A DNA stretch of 64,000 nt from JAJXWB01 sp047971685 (lineage in GTDB: Bacteria; Pseudomonadota; Alphaproteobacteria; Rhizobiales; Beijerinckiaceae), in the NCBI GenBank assembly GCA_047971685.1, contig JBKDZW010000057.1, forward strand, positions 1 through 64,000. Reading direction: 5' to 3'. The position numbers and the translations under genes are program-made. Under the pieces are notes generated by a model. That model made no database searches, had not been told where the DNA came from, and worked only from the letters and a program-made list of their open reading frames with translations. Below, in pieces: positions 34,566 to 44,410 of the stretch (its first letter is position 1; every line of letters starts with the position of its first letter).

Positions 34566-35441
34566 CTAACTCGCAGACCCCAGTCGCGCCAGCAATTTCC
34601 TGGCGCGTTCGAGATGCGGCTTGTCGAGCATTTCGCCGTCGAGGCCGATCACGCCGGCCGCCGGATTGTCGGCAAAAGCCTTCACGATCTTTTTCGCGCG
34701 CAGGATCTCGGCTTCGGGCGGCGTGAAAATCTCGTTGATGATGGGAACCTGCGCGGGATGGATCGCCATCTTGCCCGTGAAGCCGTCGCGCCGCGCCTCC
34801 ATGCATTCGCGGCGGAAGCCATCGTCGTCGCGGAAATTCGGAAAGACGGTGTCGATGGGCTGGACGCCTGCGGAAACGGCGGCAAGAAGCGTGAGATTGC
34901 GCGCAAGCACATAGACCGGCGCATGCGTTCCGTCGGGCAGGCGATTGGTTTCCGCGCCGAGATCGGCGGACAGATCCTCGGCGCCCCAGGTGAGCGCGAC
35001 GAGGCGCCGGCTCGCGCTGCGATAGGAGGACAGGCCGAAGACGGCGCCTGCTGTTTCCGTGGCCACGCAACAGATGCGGGTCGCGCCGCCGGCAATGTCG
35101 TTTTCGGCTTCGCGCACGGCGAGCTTGGCCGCCAGATGCTGCACATCGACGCCGCCCTGCGATTTCGGCAGCAATATGCCGTCGGGACGGCCGGACATGA
35201 CGGCGTCGAGATCGGCGTCGGTCAATCCGGTGTCGAGCGCATTGACGCGCACGTAGAGCAGGGGCCGCCTGTCGCTTTTCCGCGCGGACTTCAGAAAGTC
35301 GCGCGTCGTTGCGCGCGCCTTGTCCTTGTTGGCGGCGGCGACGGAATCCTCGAGGTCTACAAACAGGCAGTCCGCGCCGGCGTCCAGACCCTTGGCGAGC
35401 TTCTTGTCGGAATCGCCGGGAACGAAGAGTTGCGAGCGCAT
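34566..35441 (-). CDS. HpcH/HpaI (CitE-like) CoA-ester lyase
   Basis: 291 residues of the citrate lyase beta/malyl-CoA lyase family: MRSQLFVPGDS start, DCLFVDLEDSV metal site, RVNALDTG and the MAIHPAQVPIINEIFTP C-terminal signature. Such lyases split (methyl)malyl- or citramalyl-CoA. The start shares one base with the stop of the MaoC gene upstream (TGATG), so they are translationally coupled. Confidence 0.9.
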   Translation of the reverse strand: MRSQLFVPGDSDKKLAKGLDAGADCLFVDLEDSVAAANKDKARATTRDFLKSARKSDRRPLLYVRVNALDTGLTDADLDAVMSGRPDGILLPKSQGGVDVQHLAAKLAVREAENDIAGGATRICCVATETAGAVFGLSSYRSASRRLVALTWGAEDLSADLGAETNRLPDGTHAPVYVLARNLTLLAAVSAGVQPIDTVFPNFRDDDGFRRECMEARRDGFTGKMAIHPAQVPIINEIFTPPEAEILRAKKIVKAFADNPAAGVIGLDGEMLDKPHLERARKLLARLGSAS

Positions 35442-35953
35442 CAGACAGCCGCCGCTGCGGAGGCCGCATTTTGAGGACGCTTCAACATGAAGCCCTGGCG
35501 CTTGCATTCGGCGACCAATGTGCCGTCCTGCTTGTAGGCGCGATGCTGAAAATCGACGATGCCCGCATCCTTGCGCGATTTGGATTCGCGGGCGCCGACG
35601 ATTTCGGTTTCGACGCGGATAGTGTCGCCCTCAAACAGCGGCGCCGGGAATTTCACATCGCTCATGCCGAGATTGCCGATGGTCGTGCCGACGGTCGTGT
35701 CGTTGACGGAAATGCCGATCATCAGGCCGAGCGTGAACAGAGAATTCATCAGAGGCTGGCCCCATTGCGTCTCGGTCGCGCAGAAATGCGCATCGATGTG
35801 CAGGGGCTGCGGATTGAGCGTCATATTGGAGAACAGCATGTTGTCCATCTGCGTCACGGTGCGGGTGAGGCCGTGCTTGAAAACGCGGCCGATTGTGAAG
35901 TCCTCGAAATAAAAACCGCCGCGCGGATGGCGGGCGTAATTTGATGCAGTCAT
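35441..35953 (-). CDS. MaoC-type enoyl-CoA hydratase
   Basis: 170 residues, hotdog fold with the hydratase signature PLHIDAHFCATETQWGQPLMNSL (catalytic Asp-His in HID). Coupled with the CitE-like lyase, it could hydrate an unsaturated acyl-CoA such as a mesaconyl-CoA, with the lyase then cleaving it; this resembles steps of the ethylmalonyl-CoA or methylaspartate type pathways but the substrate is inferred. Start ATG 35953 was preferred because the family begins there; 25 upstream residues in frame are unrelated. Confidence 0.88.
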   Translation of the reverse strand: MTASNYARHPRGGFYFEDFTIGRVFKHGLTRTVTQMDNMLFSNMTLNPQPLHIDAHFCATETQWGQPLMNSLFTLGLMIGISVNDTTVGTTIGNLGMSDVKFPAPLFEGDTIRVETEIVGARESKSRKDAGIVDFQHRAYKQDGTLVAECKRQGFMLKRPQNAASAAAAV

Positions 35954-36089
35954 GGCGTTTCCTTCCGGAATTGGCGATGGCCTTGGGTCAGAACGACTTT
36001 TTTCGGCGCTTAAATCTCCATTTACCATAACCGCTCATGATCGGAAGCACGCCGGACCTCCCGTTCGGCCAAGGCGTCAAGTTTCCTAA

Positions 36090-37346
36090 ATGATTGTACG
36101 CAAGTTCATGCAATGGGCGACAACAGCCTCTTCCGCCGAACGCGCCGAGGGCGCGGGCTCGCTGGCGCGGGCCTATCTCTACGGAGAGTTCGACGCCCAG
36201 GACCAACGCGAAGCCGAAGTGGCGCTGACCGCGCTGCTCGACGATCCCGCGCCGTCCGTGCGCAAGGCGATGTCGGAGGCGTTTGCGGGCGCTGCGGAAG
36301 CGCCGCAGGCGATCGTCGTCGCGCTGGCCAACGATCAATCCGAGGTGGCTGCGCCCGTCCTTTCGCGTTCGCCATTGCTTGGCGATGGCGAACTCATTGA
36401 TTGCGTAGCGATTGGCGATGCGTTCGCGCAGGCTGCGATTGCGTTGCGGGCGAATGTTTCGGCGAGCGTTTCGGCAGCCGTCGCCGAAGTTGCCGGACGC
36501 GAGCCGCTGATCGGGCTTGCCGTCAATCCCGGCGCCGACATCCCCGAATTTTCCATGCGCCGCATGGTAGAGCGTTTCGGCTCGGACGGCGAATTGCGCG
36601 AGGCGCTTTTGTCGCGGCCGGGCCTGCCGCCGTCTGTGCGCAGCGATCTGGTGACGGCGACCGCCGGCGCGCTGTCGCAATTCGTGGTCAATTGCTCCTG
36701 GCTCTCGTCGGAGCGGGCCGACCGGCTGGTGCGCGAGGCGACCGACAAGGCGCATGTCATGATCGCTGCGGACGCCGAGCGGTCGCGCGACTGGCGGGCG
36801 GCGCTTGCGCTGGCCCGGCACTTGCGGGCCTGCGGGCGCCTCACGCCGAGCCTGGCGCTGCGGGCGCTGCTGTCGGGCAATTCCTGCCTGTTCAATGCGG
36901 CGCTCGTCGAATTGTCGGGCCTGCCGGAGCGCAAGGTTTTGCCGTTGGCGCGCGACTGGCGCGGCTCGGGTTTCGGCGCGCTCTACAAGGCGGCCGGCCT
37001 GCCGGACAAATTGCTGCCTGCCTTCCGCGCCGCGCTTTCCGCGCTCGGCGAGTTTGGCGCGGCAGCGCACGAGAGCGGCGCGCGCCTGTCGCGCGCCATG
37101 ATCGAGCGGGTGCTGACGGCCTGCGAAGGCGCAGACCCGATCGAACTCGGCTCGCTGCTCGCGCTTCTGCGCCGCTTCGATGCGGAAGCTGCGCGCGAGG
37201 AGGCGCGCGAGGCGGCGCAGAACCTGTTTGCGCCAGCGCTCGAGGCGCCGGATGTCGCCGTGCCGCTGGACGAGCCGGAAGGCGATCTTGCGCCGCGCGT
37301 GATCGCTATCGATCTCAAGGCGATCGAGGCGGAACTGGCCGCCTGA
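36090..37346 (+). CDS. DUF2336 family protein
   Basis: 418 residues of helical repeats (HEAT-like), matching DUF2336, a family largely of alphaproteobacteria. N-terminal AEGAGSLARAYLYGEF and repeats of ALLDDPAPSVRKAMSEAFA type are typical. It may work as a scaffold; some members are linked to signalling, but the function here is unknown. Divergent from the MaoC gene. Confidence 0.85.
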   Translation: MIVRKFMQWATTASSAERAEGAGSLARAYLYGEFDAQDQREAEVALTALLDDPAPSVRKAMSEAFAGAAEAPQAIVVALANDQSEVAAPVLSRSPLLGDGELIDCVAIGDAFAQAAIALRANVSASVSAAVAEVAGREPLIGLAVNPGADIPEFSMRRMVERFGSDGELREALLSRPGLPPSVRSDLVTATAGALSQFVVNCSWLSSERADRLVREATDKAHVMIAADAERSRDWRAALALARHLRACGRLTPSLALRALLSGNSCLFNAALVELSGLPERKVLPLARDWRGSGFGALYKAAGLPDKLLPAFRAALSALGEFGAAAHESGARLSRAMIERVLTACEGADPIELGSLLALLRRFDAEAAREEAREAAQNLFAPALEAPDVAVPLDEPEGDLAPRVIAIDLKAIEAELAA

Positions 37347-37401
37347 TTTTCCCGGACGCTCCTCGAATCGGCCATGATGGAGGCCGGGAGGCGTCGGGCG
37401 C

Positions 37402-38244
37402 TTGGAAAGCATCGTATTTCTGACGATTCTTGGCGCAGCGCTCATGCATGCGTCCTGGAACGCGCTGGTCAAGGCCGGCGGCGACCGTTTCGCGCTCATG
37501 CTGGCGCTGACCCTTGCCGAATGTGCGATGGGGCTTGCGCTCGCCCCGTTCTTTCCGATGATTTCGGCCAAAGCCACGCCCTGGCTTGTGCTTTCGGGCG
37601 CGCTGCATGTCGGCTACATGCTGTTTCTGACCGAGGCCTATGCGCATGGCGATCTCGCGCAGGTCTATCCGCTGGCGCGCGGCGCGGCGCCGCTGATCGT
37701 GGCGCTCGCCAGCGCCGCGTTTCCGGGCGAGGCCTTGAGTGCGGTCAAGATTGCGGCCGTGGCCTGCATCGGCCTCGGCGTCGTCGCGCTGTCCCTGCGC
37801 GGGGGCGGCGACTGTGGCCGTATGCGTGGGAAGGCTGTCGGCTATGCGCTCGGCTCGGCCTGCTTTACCGCCGGCTATACGCTGGTGGACGCCATGGGCG
37901 CGCGCGCCTCGGGATCTGCATCCGCCTATACTTGCGCCATGTTCGCGCTGTCGGGCGCCGGCCTTGCCGCCGTGGGCCTGTTCCGGCGCGGAACCGCCAT
38001 ATTGCGGGCAGATGCGCGCACATGGCGTCTCGGGGCGCTCGCTGGAATATTGTCTTTTCTGGCCTATTGGGCGGCGATCTGGGCCTTTACCAAGGCGCCC
38101 GTCGCGCTGGTGGCGGCCCTGCGCGAAACCAGCGTGCCGATGGCCATGCTGATCGGCGTCGTTTTTCTTGGCGAGCGGGGCGGCTTGTGGCGCTGGACGG
38201 CGGCGGCGACGATTGCGGCGGGCGTGGCGCTCATGCGCCTGTAG
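37402..38244 (+). CDS. EamA/DMT family transporter
   Basis: 280 residues with about ten membrane segments in two EamA halves. The starting TTG (37402) reads MESIVFLTILGAALMHASWNALVK; a GGGAGG-type site lies about 11 bases upstream. Typical marks are a PxxxGAAP stretch (LARGAAPLIV) and a second VTxMAxLxGVxFLGER-like helix (SVPMAMLIGVVFLGER). Exported or imported metabolite unknown. Confidence 0.88.
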   Translation: MESIVFLTILGAALMHASWNALVKAGGDRFALMLALTLAECAMGLALAPFFPMISAKATPWLVLSGALHVGYMLFLTEAYAHGDLAQVYPLARGAAPLIVALASAAFPGEALSAVKIAAVACIGLGVVALSLRGGGDCGRMRGKAVGYALGSACFTAGYTLVDAMGARASGSASAYTCAMFALSGAGLAAVGLFRRGTAILRADARTWRLGALAGILSFLAYWAAIWAFTKAPVALVAALRETSVPMAMLIGVVFLGERGGLWRWTAAATIAAGVALMRL

Positions 38245-38471
38245 GCGCAGCGCTCAAGTGCGTATAAGTCACGCTGGCGACATGTGCAGTCGATGGATCG
38301 CGCTGCCGCATCCGCCGAAGGTCAACCAGAATGCGCCGAGACATTCCGCCGTCATTTTTCCCAAGAGAATTCATGATTTTTCCTGGGAAATTCATGGTCA
38401 TTACTCTGTTGCTTTTGATTTTATTACGTAAAATTAACGCTTTGTCGTGCGGCGCACATGCCGGGCGCCGC

Positions 38472-39299
38472 GTGAAAACTCTGATTTCGTCGCTTGTGCT
38501 GTTCCTTGCGCAGGCTCCTGCGCCCGCGCTGGCGCAGGAGAGCGTTGTCGCGTCCGTCTGCCGGCTGATCGAACGCGCGGCGCAGGCGGAAAAACTTCCC
38601 GCCGATTATCTGACCAAGCTGATCTGGCAGGAGAGCCGTTTCAACGCCAGCGCGGTCAGCCCCAAGGGCGCGCAGGGCATGGCGCAATTCATGCCGGGGA
38701 CGGCTGCCGAACGCGGGCTTGCCGACCCCTTCGATCCCGAACAGGCGATCCCGAAGGCCGCCAATCTGCTTGGCGAATTGCGCGGGCGGTTCGGCAATCT
38801 CGGGCTTGCGGCGGCCGCCTATAACGCGGGGCCGCAGCGCGTCGCCGACTGGCTTTCCGGCAAAGGCGGCATGCCCGCGGAAACGCGCAATTACGTGATG
38901 ATCGTGACCGGGGCGGCGATCGAAGACTGGCGCGACGGCGCGCGCGCGCCGGCCTATGCGGTCTCGCCCGAATCCTGCGAGAAAATCACGGCGGCGCTGA
39001 AACAGCGGCGCGGCACGCTGATTGCCGCGCTCGCGCCGACAGCGCCCTGGGGCGTGCAGCTTGCCGGCAATTTCTCGAAGGCGCAGGCGCTTGCGTCTTT
39101 CGCGCGCGCCAGAACGCGGCTGGCGGGCGTTCTGGGCGACGTGCAGCCCATGGTCATCGGCTCGCGGCTGCGCAGCCGGGGCACGCGCGCCTTCTACCGG
39201 GTGCGCGTACCTGCGCAGACCCGCGCGGAGGCGCAGGCGTTATGCGCAAAAATCCAGAAGGCCGGCGGCGCCTGCGCCGTGCTCAGGAGCACGCGCTGA
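38472..39299 (+). CDS. Lytic transglycosylase with SPOR domain
   Basis: 275 residues. A signal peptide (VKTLISSLVLFLA, cleaved near ALAQE) leads to an SLT domain with the catalytic glutamate in WQESRFN and the GAQGMAQFMPGTA motif, then a C-terminal SPOR-like domain (about 195-275) that binds denuded peptidoglycan at division sites. GTG 38472 was chosen because the signal peptide starts there; the open frame runs to 38331 but includes an unlikely double hydrophobic stretch. The upstream spacer (38245-38471) is AT-rich and may hold a promoter. Confidence 0.85.
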   Translation: MKTLISSLVLFLAQAPAPALAQESVVASVCRLIERAAQAEKLPADYLTKLIWQESRFNASAVSPKGAQGMAQFMPGTAAERGLADPFDPEQAIPKAANLLGELRGRFGNLGLAAAAYNAGPQRVADWLSGKGGMPAETRNYVMIVTGAAIEDWRDGARAPAYAVSPESCEKITAALKQRRGTLIAALAPTAPWGVQLAGNFSKAQALASFARARTRLAGVLGDVQPMVIGSRLRSRGTRAFYRVRVPAQTRAEAQALCAKIQKAGGACAVLRSTR

Positions 39300-39430
39300 G
39301 GGGTATTGCAGAACTGGTTTTATCACGCAGTGGCGCGCGCGTCTTTTGCGGCTAATATCGCTGCAATTTCCATATCCGGCGCGGCCTGGGACCAGCGATG
39401 CTGCCGGGCGCGCCCTGCGAGGAGAAGCCC

Positions 39431-40615
39431 ATGAAATCCGATCCAATCGTCATTGTCGGGGCGGCGCGCACGCCCATGGGCGGGCTGCTTGGCGATTTCG
39501 CCGCCATGAACGCGCCGCAACTCGGTTCGCAGGCGCTTGCCGCCGCCGTCGCGCGCTCCGGCCTCAAGGCCGACGACATCGAGAATGTGGTGATGGGTTG
39601 CGTTCTTCCGGCGGGGCAGGGGCAGGCGCCGGCGCGTCAGGCGGCGCTTGGCGCGGGCATGCCGAAATCGACGGGGTGTACGACCGTCAACAAAATGTGC
39701 GGCTCGGGCATGCAGGCGATCATGTTTGCGCATGACATGCTGGCCGGCGGCTCGTTCGACGTGATGGCGGCCGGCGGCATGGAGAGCATGAGCAATGCGC
39801 CCTACCTGCTGCCGAAGGCGCGCGCAGGCTATCGGCTCGGGCACGACCGGGTGCTCGACCATATGTTTCTCGACGGCCTTGAAGACGCCTACGATCGCGG
39901 CCGCCTGATGGGGACATTCGCGGAAGACGCCGCCCAATCCTACCAGTTTTCGAGGCAGGCGCAGGACGCTTACGCCATCGCCTCGCTCGAGCGCGCTGTC
40001 AAGGCCGGCAAGGACGGCTCCTTCGCCGGGGAAATCGCGCCGGTGAAGGTGAAGTCGCGCAAGGGCGAGACGACGATTGAAATCGACGAGCAGCCCGGCA
40101 AGGCGCAGATCGACAAGATACCATCGCTGAAACCCGCCTTTCGCGAGGGCGGCACGGTGACGGCGGCCAATTCCTCCTCGATCTCGGACGGCGCTGCGGC
40201 GGTGACCCTGATGCGCCGCTCGCAAGCCGAAAAGCGCGGTCTCAAACCCATCGCCACGATCGTCGGCCATTCCACGCATGCCTCGACGCCGGGCCTCTTT
40301 CCCTCCGCGCCCGTGGGGTCGATCAAGCGGCTGCTCGAGCGCGTGGGCTGGTCGGCAGGGCAGGTCGATCTCTGGGAAGTGAACGAAGCCTTTGCGGTCG
40401 TGGCCATGATCGCCATGCGCGATCTCGATATTCCGCACGACAAGATCAACGTGCATGGCGGCGCCTGCGCGCTTGGCCACCCAATCGGCGCGTCCGGCGC
40501 GCGCATCGTCGTGACCCTGATTTCGGCCCTGCGGAAATACGGTCTCAAGCGCGGCGTCGCCTCCTTGTGCATCGGCGGCGGCGAAGCGACCGCGATTGCG
40601 CTGGAGGCGGCATGA
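39431..40615 (+). CDS. Acetyl-CoA acyltransferase (thiolase)
   Basis: 394 residues, canonical thiolase. Active-site cysteine in NKMCGSGMQA (about C90), second catalytic residues in HGGACALGHPIGASGAR and CIGGGEATA. Start ATG 39431 is preceded by an AGGAG site; an earlier ATG (39398) has no homology. Its stop overlaps the acyl-CoA dehydrogenase start by ATGA, so it belongs to a small beta-oxidation operon. Confidence 0.92.
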   Translation: MKSDPIVIVGAARTPMGGLLGDFAAMNAPQLGSQALAAAVARSGLKADDIENVVMGCVLPAGQGQAPARQAALGAGMPKSTGCTTVNKMCGSGMQAIMFAHDMLAGGSFDVMAAGGMESMSNAPYLLPKARAGYRLGHDRVLDHMFLDGLEDAYDRGRLMGTFAEDAAQSYQFSRQAQDAYAIASLERAVKAGKDGSFAGEIAPVKVKSRKGETTIEIDEQPGKAQIDKIPSLKPAFREGGTVTAANSSSISDGAAAVTLMRRSQAEKRGLKPIATIVGHSTHASTPGLFPSAPVGSIKRLLERVGWSAGQVDLWEVNEAFAVVAMIAMRDLDIPHDKINVHGGACALGHPIGASGARIVVTLISALRKYGLKRGVASLCIGGGEATAIALEAA

Positions 40616-41748
40616 TCCTGACCGAAGAACAACAGATGGTGCGCGATATGGCGCGCGATTTCTCACGCGAGAAACTGGCGCCCAACGCTGCCGAATGGGA
40701 TCGCGATCACCGCTTTCCGGCCGAAGCGCTCGCGGAAATGGCTTCGCTCGGATTTCTGGGCATGAATGTGCCGGCGGAGTGGGGCGGGGCGGGGCTCGAT
40801 TATGTGTCCTATGCGGCCGCCGTCATCGAGGTGGCCGCCGGCTGCGGCGCGGTATCCACCATCATGAGCGTGCATAATGGGGTCGGCTGCATGCCGATCC
40901 TGAACTACGGCGACGATGCGCAGCGCGAAAAATATCTCAAACCGATGGCGCGCGGCGAATGGATCGGCTGCTTTTGTCTCACCGAACCGGACGCGGGCTC
41001 AGACGCCGCCTCCATCCGCACGCGCGCGCGGCGCGACGGCGACCACTACATTCTCGACGGCGCCAAGCAGTTCATCACGTCGGGCAAGAACGCCAGGATC
41101 GCCATCGTTTTCGCCGTCACCGACCCGCAGGCCGGCAAGAATGGGCTGTCCGCCTTCGTCGTGCCGACGGATACGCCAGGCTTCCGGGTCGAGCGCGTCG
41201 AATTGAAGCTCGGGCAGCATTCCTCCGACACTTGCGCGCTGTCGTTCGAGAATATGCGCGTGCCGGTTGAACAGCGCCTTGGCGCGGAAGGGCAGGGTCT
41301 CAAAATCGCGCTCGCCAATCTCGAAGGCGGTCGCATCGGCATCGCCGCGCAGGCGGTCGGCATGGCGCGGGCGGCCTTCGAGGCGGCGCGCGACTACGCC
41401 AGGGAGCGCAAGCAATTCGGCAAGCCGATCATCGAGCATCAGACGATCGCCTTCAAACTCGCCGATATGGCGACGCGGATCGAGGCCGCCGAATTGATGG
41501 TTTTTCGCGCAGCGCTTCTGAAAGACGCCGGCCTGGCGTGCCTGAAGGAAGCCTCGATGGCGAAACTCTTCGCCAGCGAGATGGCGGAGCAGGTCTGTTC
41601 GGACGCCATCCAGATTCACGGCGGCTATGGCTATCTTGCAGACTATCCCGTCGAACGCATCTATCGCGACGTGCGCGTGTGCCAGATTTACGAAGGCACG
41701 AGCGAGGTGCAGCGTCTGGTGATTTCGCGGGCGATTGCTGCGGGGTAG
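40612..41748 (+). CDS. Acyl-CoA dehydrogenase
   Basis: 378 residues, FAD-dependent. CFCLTEPDAGSDA and the KQFITSGKNA segment contact FAD and substrate; the catalytic glutamate is in YEGTSEVQR near the C-terminus. Overlaps the thiolase by ATGA. With it, it would carry out the first and last steps of a beta-oxidation cycle. Confidence 0.93.
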   Translation: MILTEEQQMVRDMARDFSREKLAPNAAEWDRDHRFPAEALAEMASLGFLGMNVPAEWGGAGLDYVSYAAAVIEVAAGCGAVSTIMSVHNGVGCMPILNYGDDAQREKYLKPMARGEWIGCFCLTEPDAGSDAASIRTRARRDGDHYILDGAKQFITSGKNARIAIVFAVTDPQAGKNGLSAFVVPTDTPGFRVERVELKLGQHSSDTCALSFENMRVPVEQRLGAEGQGLKIALANLEGGRIGIAAQAVGMARAAFEAARDYARERKQFGKPIIEHQTIAFKLADMATRIEAAELMVFRAALLKDAGLACLKEASMAKLFASEMAEQVCSDAIQIHGGYGYLADYPVERIYRDVRVCQIYEGTSEVQRLVISRAIAAG

Positions 41749-41806
41749 GCTTCAAGCAAGACGGGAGGAGGCGCTCCGGCGCGCAGCCCCGGCCGCGCCA
41801 TGCCGC

Positions 41807-42601
41807 TTATGCGCCGAACTGTTCCCGCAGAATCCGTTCTTCCATGGAATGGCCGGGGTCATGCAGCAGCGTGAGCCCGACCGCGTGGTCCATGGAGACC
41901 TCCACGCGCGTGATCTTGCGGTATTCGGAATGGTCGGCGACGGCGGCGACCGGGCGCTTGTCGGCTTCCAGCACGTCGATCACCACTTTCGCGCGGTCCG
42001 GCAGCAGGGCGCCGCGCCAGCGCCTCGGGCGGAAGGCCGAGATCGGCGTCAGCGCCATCAAAGGCGCGGCCAATGGCAGAATGGGGCCGTTGACCGAGAG
42101 ATTGTAGGCGGTCGAGCCTGCGGGCGTGGCCACCAGAAGGCCGTCCGCCACCAGCTCCTCGAGCCGCGTCTGGCCGTCGATGGCAATGCGCAATTTCGCG
42201 GCCTGATGGGTCTGGCGCAGCATCGAGACTTCGTTGATGGCGCGCGCCTCGTGCGTCTGCCCGTCGGCGCCGGTCACGCGCATGACCAGGGGATGAACGA
42301 GCGAACTGGTGGCGGCGGCAAGCCTTTCGCGCAAGCCTTCTTCCCTGAAATCGTTCATCAAAAAGCCGACCGAACCGCGATTCATGCCGAAAACCGGGAG
42401 ATTGCGGCCTATCAGCTTGTGCAGGGTCTGGATCATCAGGCCGTCGCCGCCAAGCGCGATCACCGCGTCGGCCTCGGCAGGCGCGCATTCGCCATAGCGC
42501 GCGACCAGGCGCGCGCGCGCGCCTTCGGCTTCGGGCACGCCGGAGGACAGAAAGGCGAGACGCTCAAGGGCGCGCGCTGGGGCCGGAAAAGTAAGCGGCA
42601 T
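41807..42601 (-). CDS. nadK: NAD kinase
   Basis: Phosphorylates NAD to NADP. The 264 residues carry the GGDG motif at 51-54, the NE segment in AINEVSMLR and the TPAGSTAYN motif characteristic of NadK. It stands alone on the minus strand, convergent with the acyl-CoA dehydrogenase. Confidence 0.94.
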   Translation of the reverse strand: MPLTFPAPARALERLAFLSSGVPEAEGARARLVARYGECAPAEADAVIALGGDGLMIQTLHKLIGRNLPVFGMNRGSVGFLMNDFREEGLRERLAAATSSLVHPLVMRVTGADGQTHEARAINEVSMLRQTHQAAKLRIAIDGQTRLEELVADGLLVATPAGSTAYNLSVNGPILPLAAPLMALTPISAFRPRRWRGALLPDRAKVVIDVLEADKRPVAAVADHSEYRKITRVEVSMDHAVGLTLLHDPGHSMEERILREQFGA

Positions 42602-42673
42602 GATCCTGCTCGTTCGGAGCGCCCTTGATAGGCCCTTGTCGGGCCGGACGAAAGGGCCTCGGGCTTCGCGCGG

Positions 42674-43339
42674 TCAGAGGAAGCGGGCGATTTCGTCCAG
42701 GGGCTTCCTGCCGATGGCGGGCACGCGGCAATCGGGGGCGGGCTTGCCGGCGACGAGCAGGACGATCGCCTTCTCATTATCGGGCCGGCCGCAGATTTCG
42801 TTGAGAAAGCCCATGGGCGAGGGCGTATGCGTCAGCGTCGCCAGTCCGGCTTCGTGCAATGCGGCGATCAGGAAGCCGGTGGCGATGCCAACCGATTCCA
42901 GCGCGTAATAATGTTTCACGCGCCTGTCGTTTTCGCCTTTGCCCCAGCGCTGCATGAAAATGGCGATGAGCCAGGGCGCGGTCTCGAGGAAGGGTTTTTC
43001 CCAATCCGTGCCGAGCGGCGCCAGCGCCTCCAGCCATTCCTTACCCGCGCGCCCGTCGTAGAAGGCTTTTTCCTCGGCCTCCGCGCCTGCGCGAATGCGC
43101 GCCTTGAGCGCGGGGTCGGAAATGGCGACGAAGGTCCAGGGCTGCTGATTGGCGCCGGAGGGCGCGGAACCTGCGGCCAGCAAGGCTGTTTCGATGATTT
43201 CGCGCGATACGGGTTCGCTGGAGAAATCACGCACGGTGCGGCGTTTTTTCAGGCGCGCGACGAAATTTTTCGTGCGCGAAAGACTTTCTTCGGGAGAAAG
43301 CGCCTGAAAGGCGAGCGGCTCGCTCGAAAAACCGCTCAT
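42674..43339 (-). CDS. Nitroreductase family protein
   Basis: 221 residues, FMN-binding nitroreductase fold. KKRRTVRDFSSEPV (about 31-44) and GSAPSGANQQPWTF mark the FMN-binding loops. Its start overlaps the stop of the thioesterase gene upstream by four bases (43336-43339), so they are co-transcribed. Substrate unknown. Confidence 0.88.
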   Translation of the reverse strand: MSGFSSEPLAFQALSPEESLSRTKNFVARLKKRRTVRDFSSEPVSREIIETALLAAGSAPSGANQQPWTFVAISDPALKARIRAGAEAEEKAFYDGRAGKEWLEALAPLGTDWEKPFLETAPWLIAIFMQRWGKGENDRRVKHYYALESVGIATGFLIAALHEAGLATLTHTPSPMGFLNEICGRPDNEKAIVLLVAGKPAPDCRVPAIGRKPLDEIARFL

Positions 43340-44268
43340 TCCTCCTCGCCCGGCGTGTGGCGCAGCATGAAATGGCCGAATGCCGAAGCGATGGGCTTGT
43401 CCGGATCGTCCTGCCAGGCCCAGGCCTCGAAGGCGACCACGCGCCGGCCCTGTTTGACTATGGAAACCTTTGCGAATGTGTCGAGCGCGCGGCCCGAGCG
43501 CAGATAATTGATGGTGAGGCCGATCGGCTTGGGCAGACGATCGAGGCCCAGCTCCTTCCGCAAGGAGACGATGGCGGCAGTTTCAAGAAAGGCGCCGGTC
43601 ATGCCGCCGTGAATTGCGGGCAGGATGGGATTGCCGATGATGCGTTCGGAAAAGGGCATGACGGGAACGCCGTCCTCGCCGATGCGAATGCCAAGGCAGC
43701 GCGCAAACGGACTGTTGGCGAACAGGCCGGCGGGATCCTCGGGCGCATCGAGCGGATCGGGCGTGCGGTAATTGGCGGGCTTGTCCTTCAGCATGTTGCT
43801 GCGGTTGGCGCCGGCCATGAAACAGGCCGTGGCGGTGGCGACAGGCTCGTCTTCGGATTCCTCATAGGCGGTCGCGCGCACGAAAGCGATGGAGCGCGTC
43901 ACGCGGTAGCAGATCGCATGCGCCTTGAGCTCGATGCCCGGCGTGGCGGGCCTCTGGTAATCAATGCGCAGGTCGAGCGTGGCGATGGCGCGCCGGCCGT
44001 CCAGCGCAAGCTGGACCGCCATGCCGCAGCTTTCGTCGAGCATGGCCGTGACGACGCCGCCATGCAGCACGCCGGTCTGCGCGTCTCCGACGAAAACGGG
44101 CCGGTAGGGAAGACTGGTCCAGGCCTCGCCGGGTTCGTAGCGGTCGAGCTTCAAGCCGCTGAGGTAACCGTAGACGGAACGTCGTTTGGAGATGGCTTTC
44201 GCAAGTTCCGGGAAGGCCAGCGGCGCGGGCGCAGCGTCAAGGTTCTGTGTGGCGTCTGACTGAGGCAT
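43336..44268 (-). CDS. Double-hotdog acyl-CoA thioesterase
   Basis: 310 residues with two PaaI/TesB-like hotdog domains. The first (about 40-155) has VLHGGVVTAMLDESCG, the second (about 180-305) has AIHGGMTGAFLETAA. Both HGG signatures are intact. Tandem hotdog thioesterases release free acids from acyl-CoAs. It is divergent from the P450 gene, with 142 bases between them. Confidence 0.88.
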   Translation of the reverse strand: MPQSDATQNLDAAPAPLAFPELAKAISKRRSVYGYLSGLKLDRYEPGEAWTSLPYRPVFVGDAQTGVLHGGVVTAMLDESCGMAVQLALDGRRAIATLDLRIDYQRPATPGIELKAHAICYRVTRSIAFVRATAYEESEDEPVATATACFMAGANRSNMLKDKPANYRTPDPLDAPEDPAGLFANSPFARCLGIRIGEDGVPVMPFSERIIGNPILPAIHGGMTGAFLETAAIVSLRKELGLDRLPKPIGLTINYLRSGRALDTFAKVSIVKQGRRVVAFEAWAWQDDPDKPIASAFGHFMLRHTPGEEE

Positions 44269-44410
44269 GGCGCCTTTTAGACCATTTTTTCTTAGACGTC
44301 AGCGAGGCATGCGCCACGGACCGCCTGAAAATGAATGGCGCCGATGGAAAATCAATTTTGCGCCGATTTTCGTCTCTGGCATGTTGTTTGAAAATATACG
44401 GGAGGATCAA

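Noticed and set aside
36010..36025. CtrA-like box TTAA-N7-TTTAC between the MaoC and DUF2336 genes
   Set aside because: One mismatch to the consensus in an AT-rich spacer; not enough to call.
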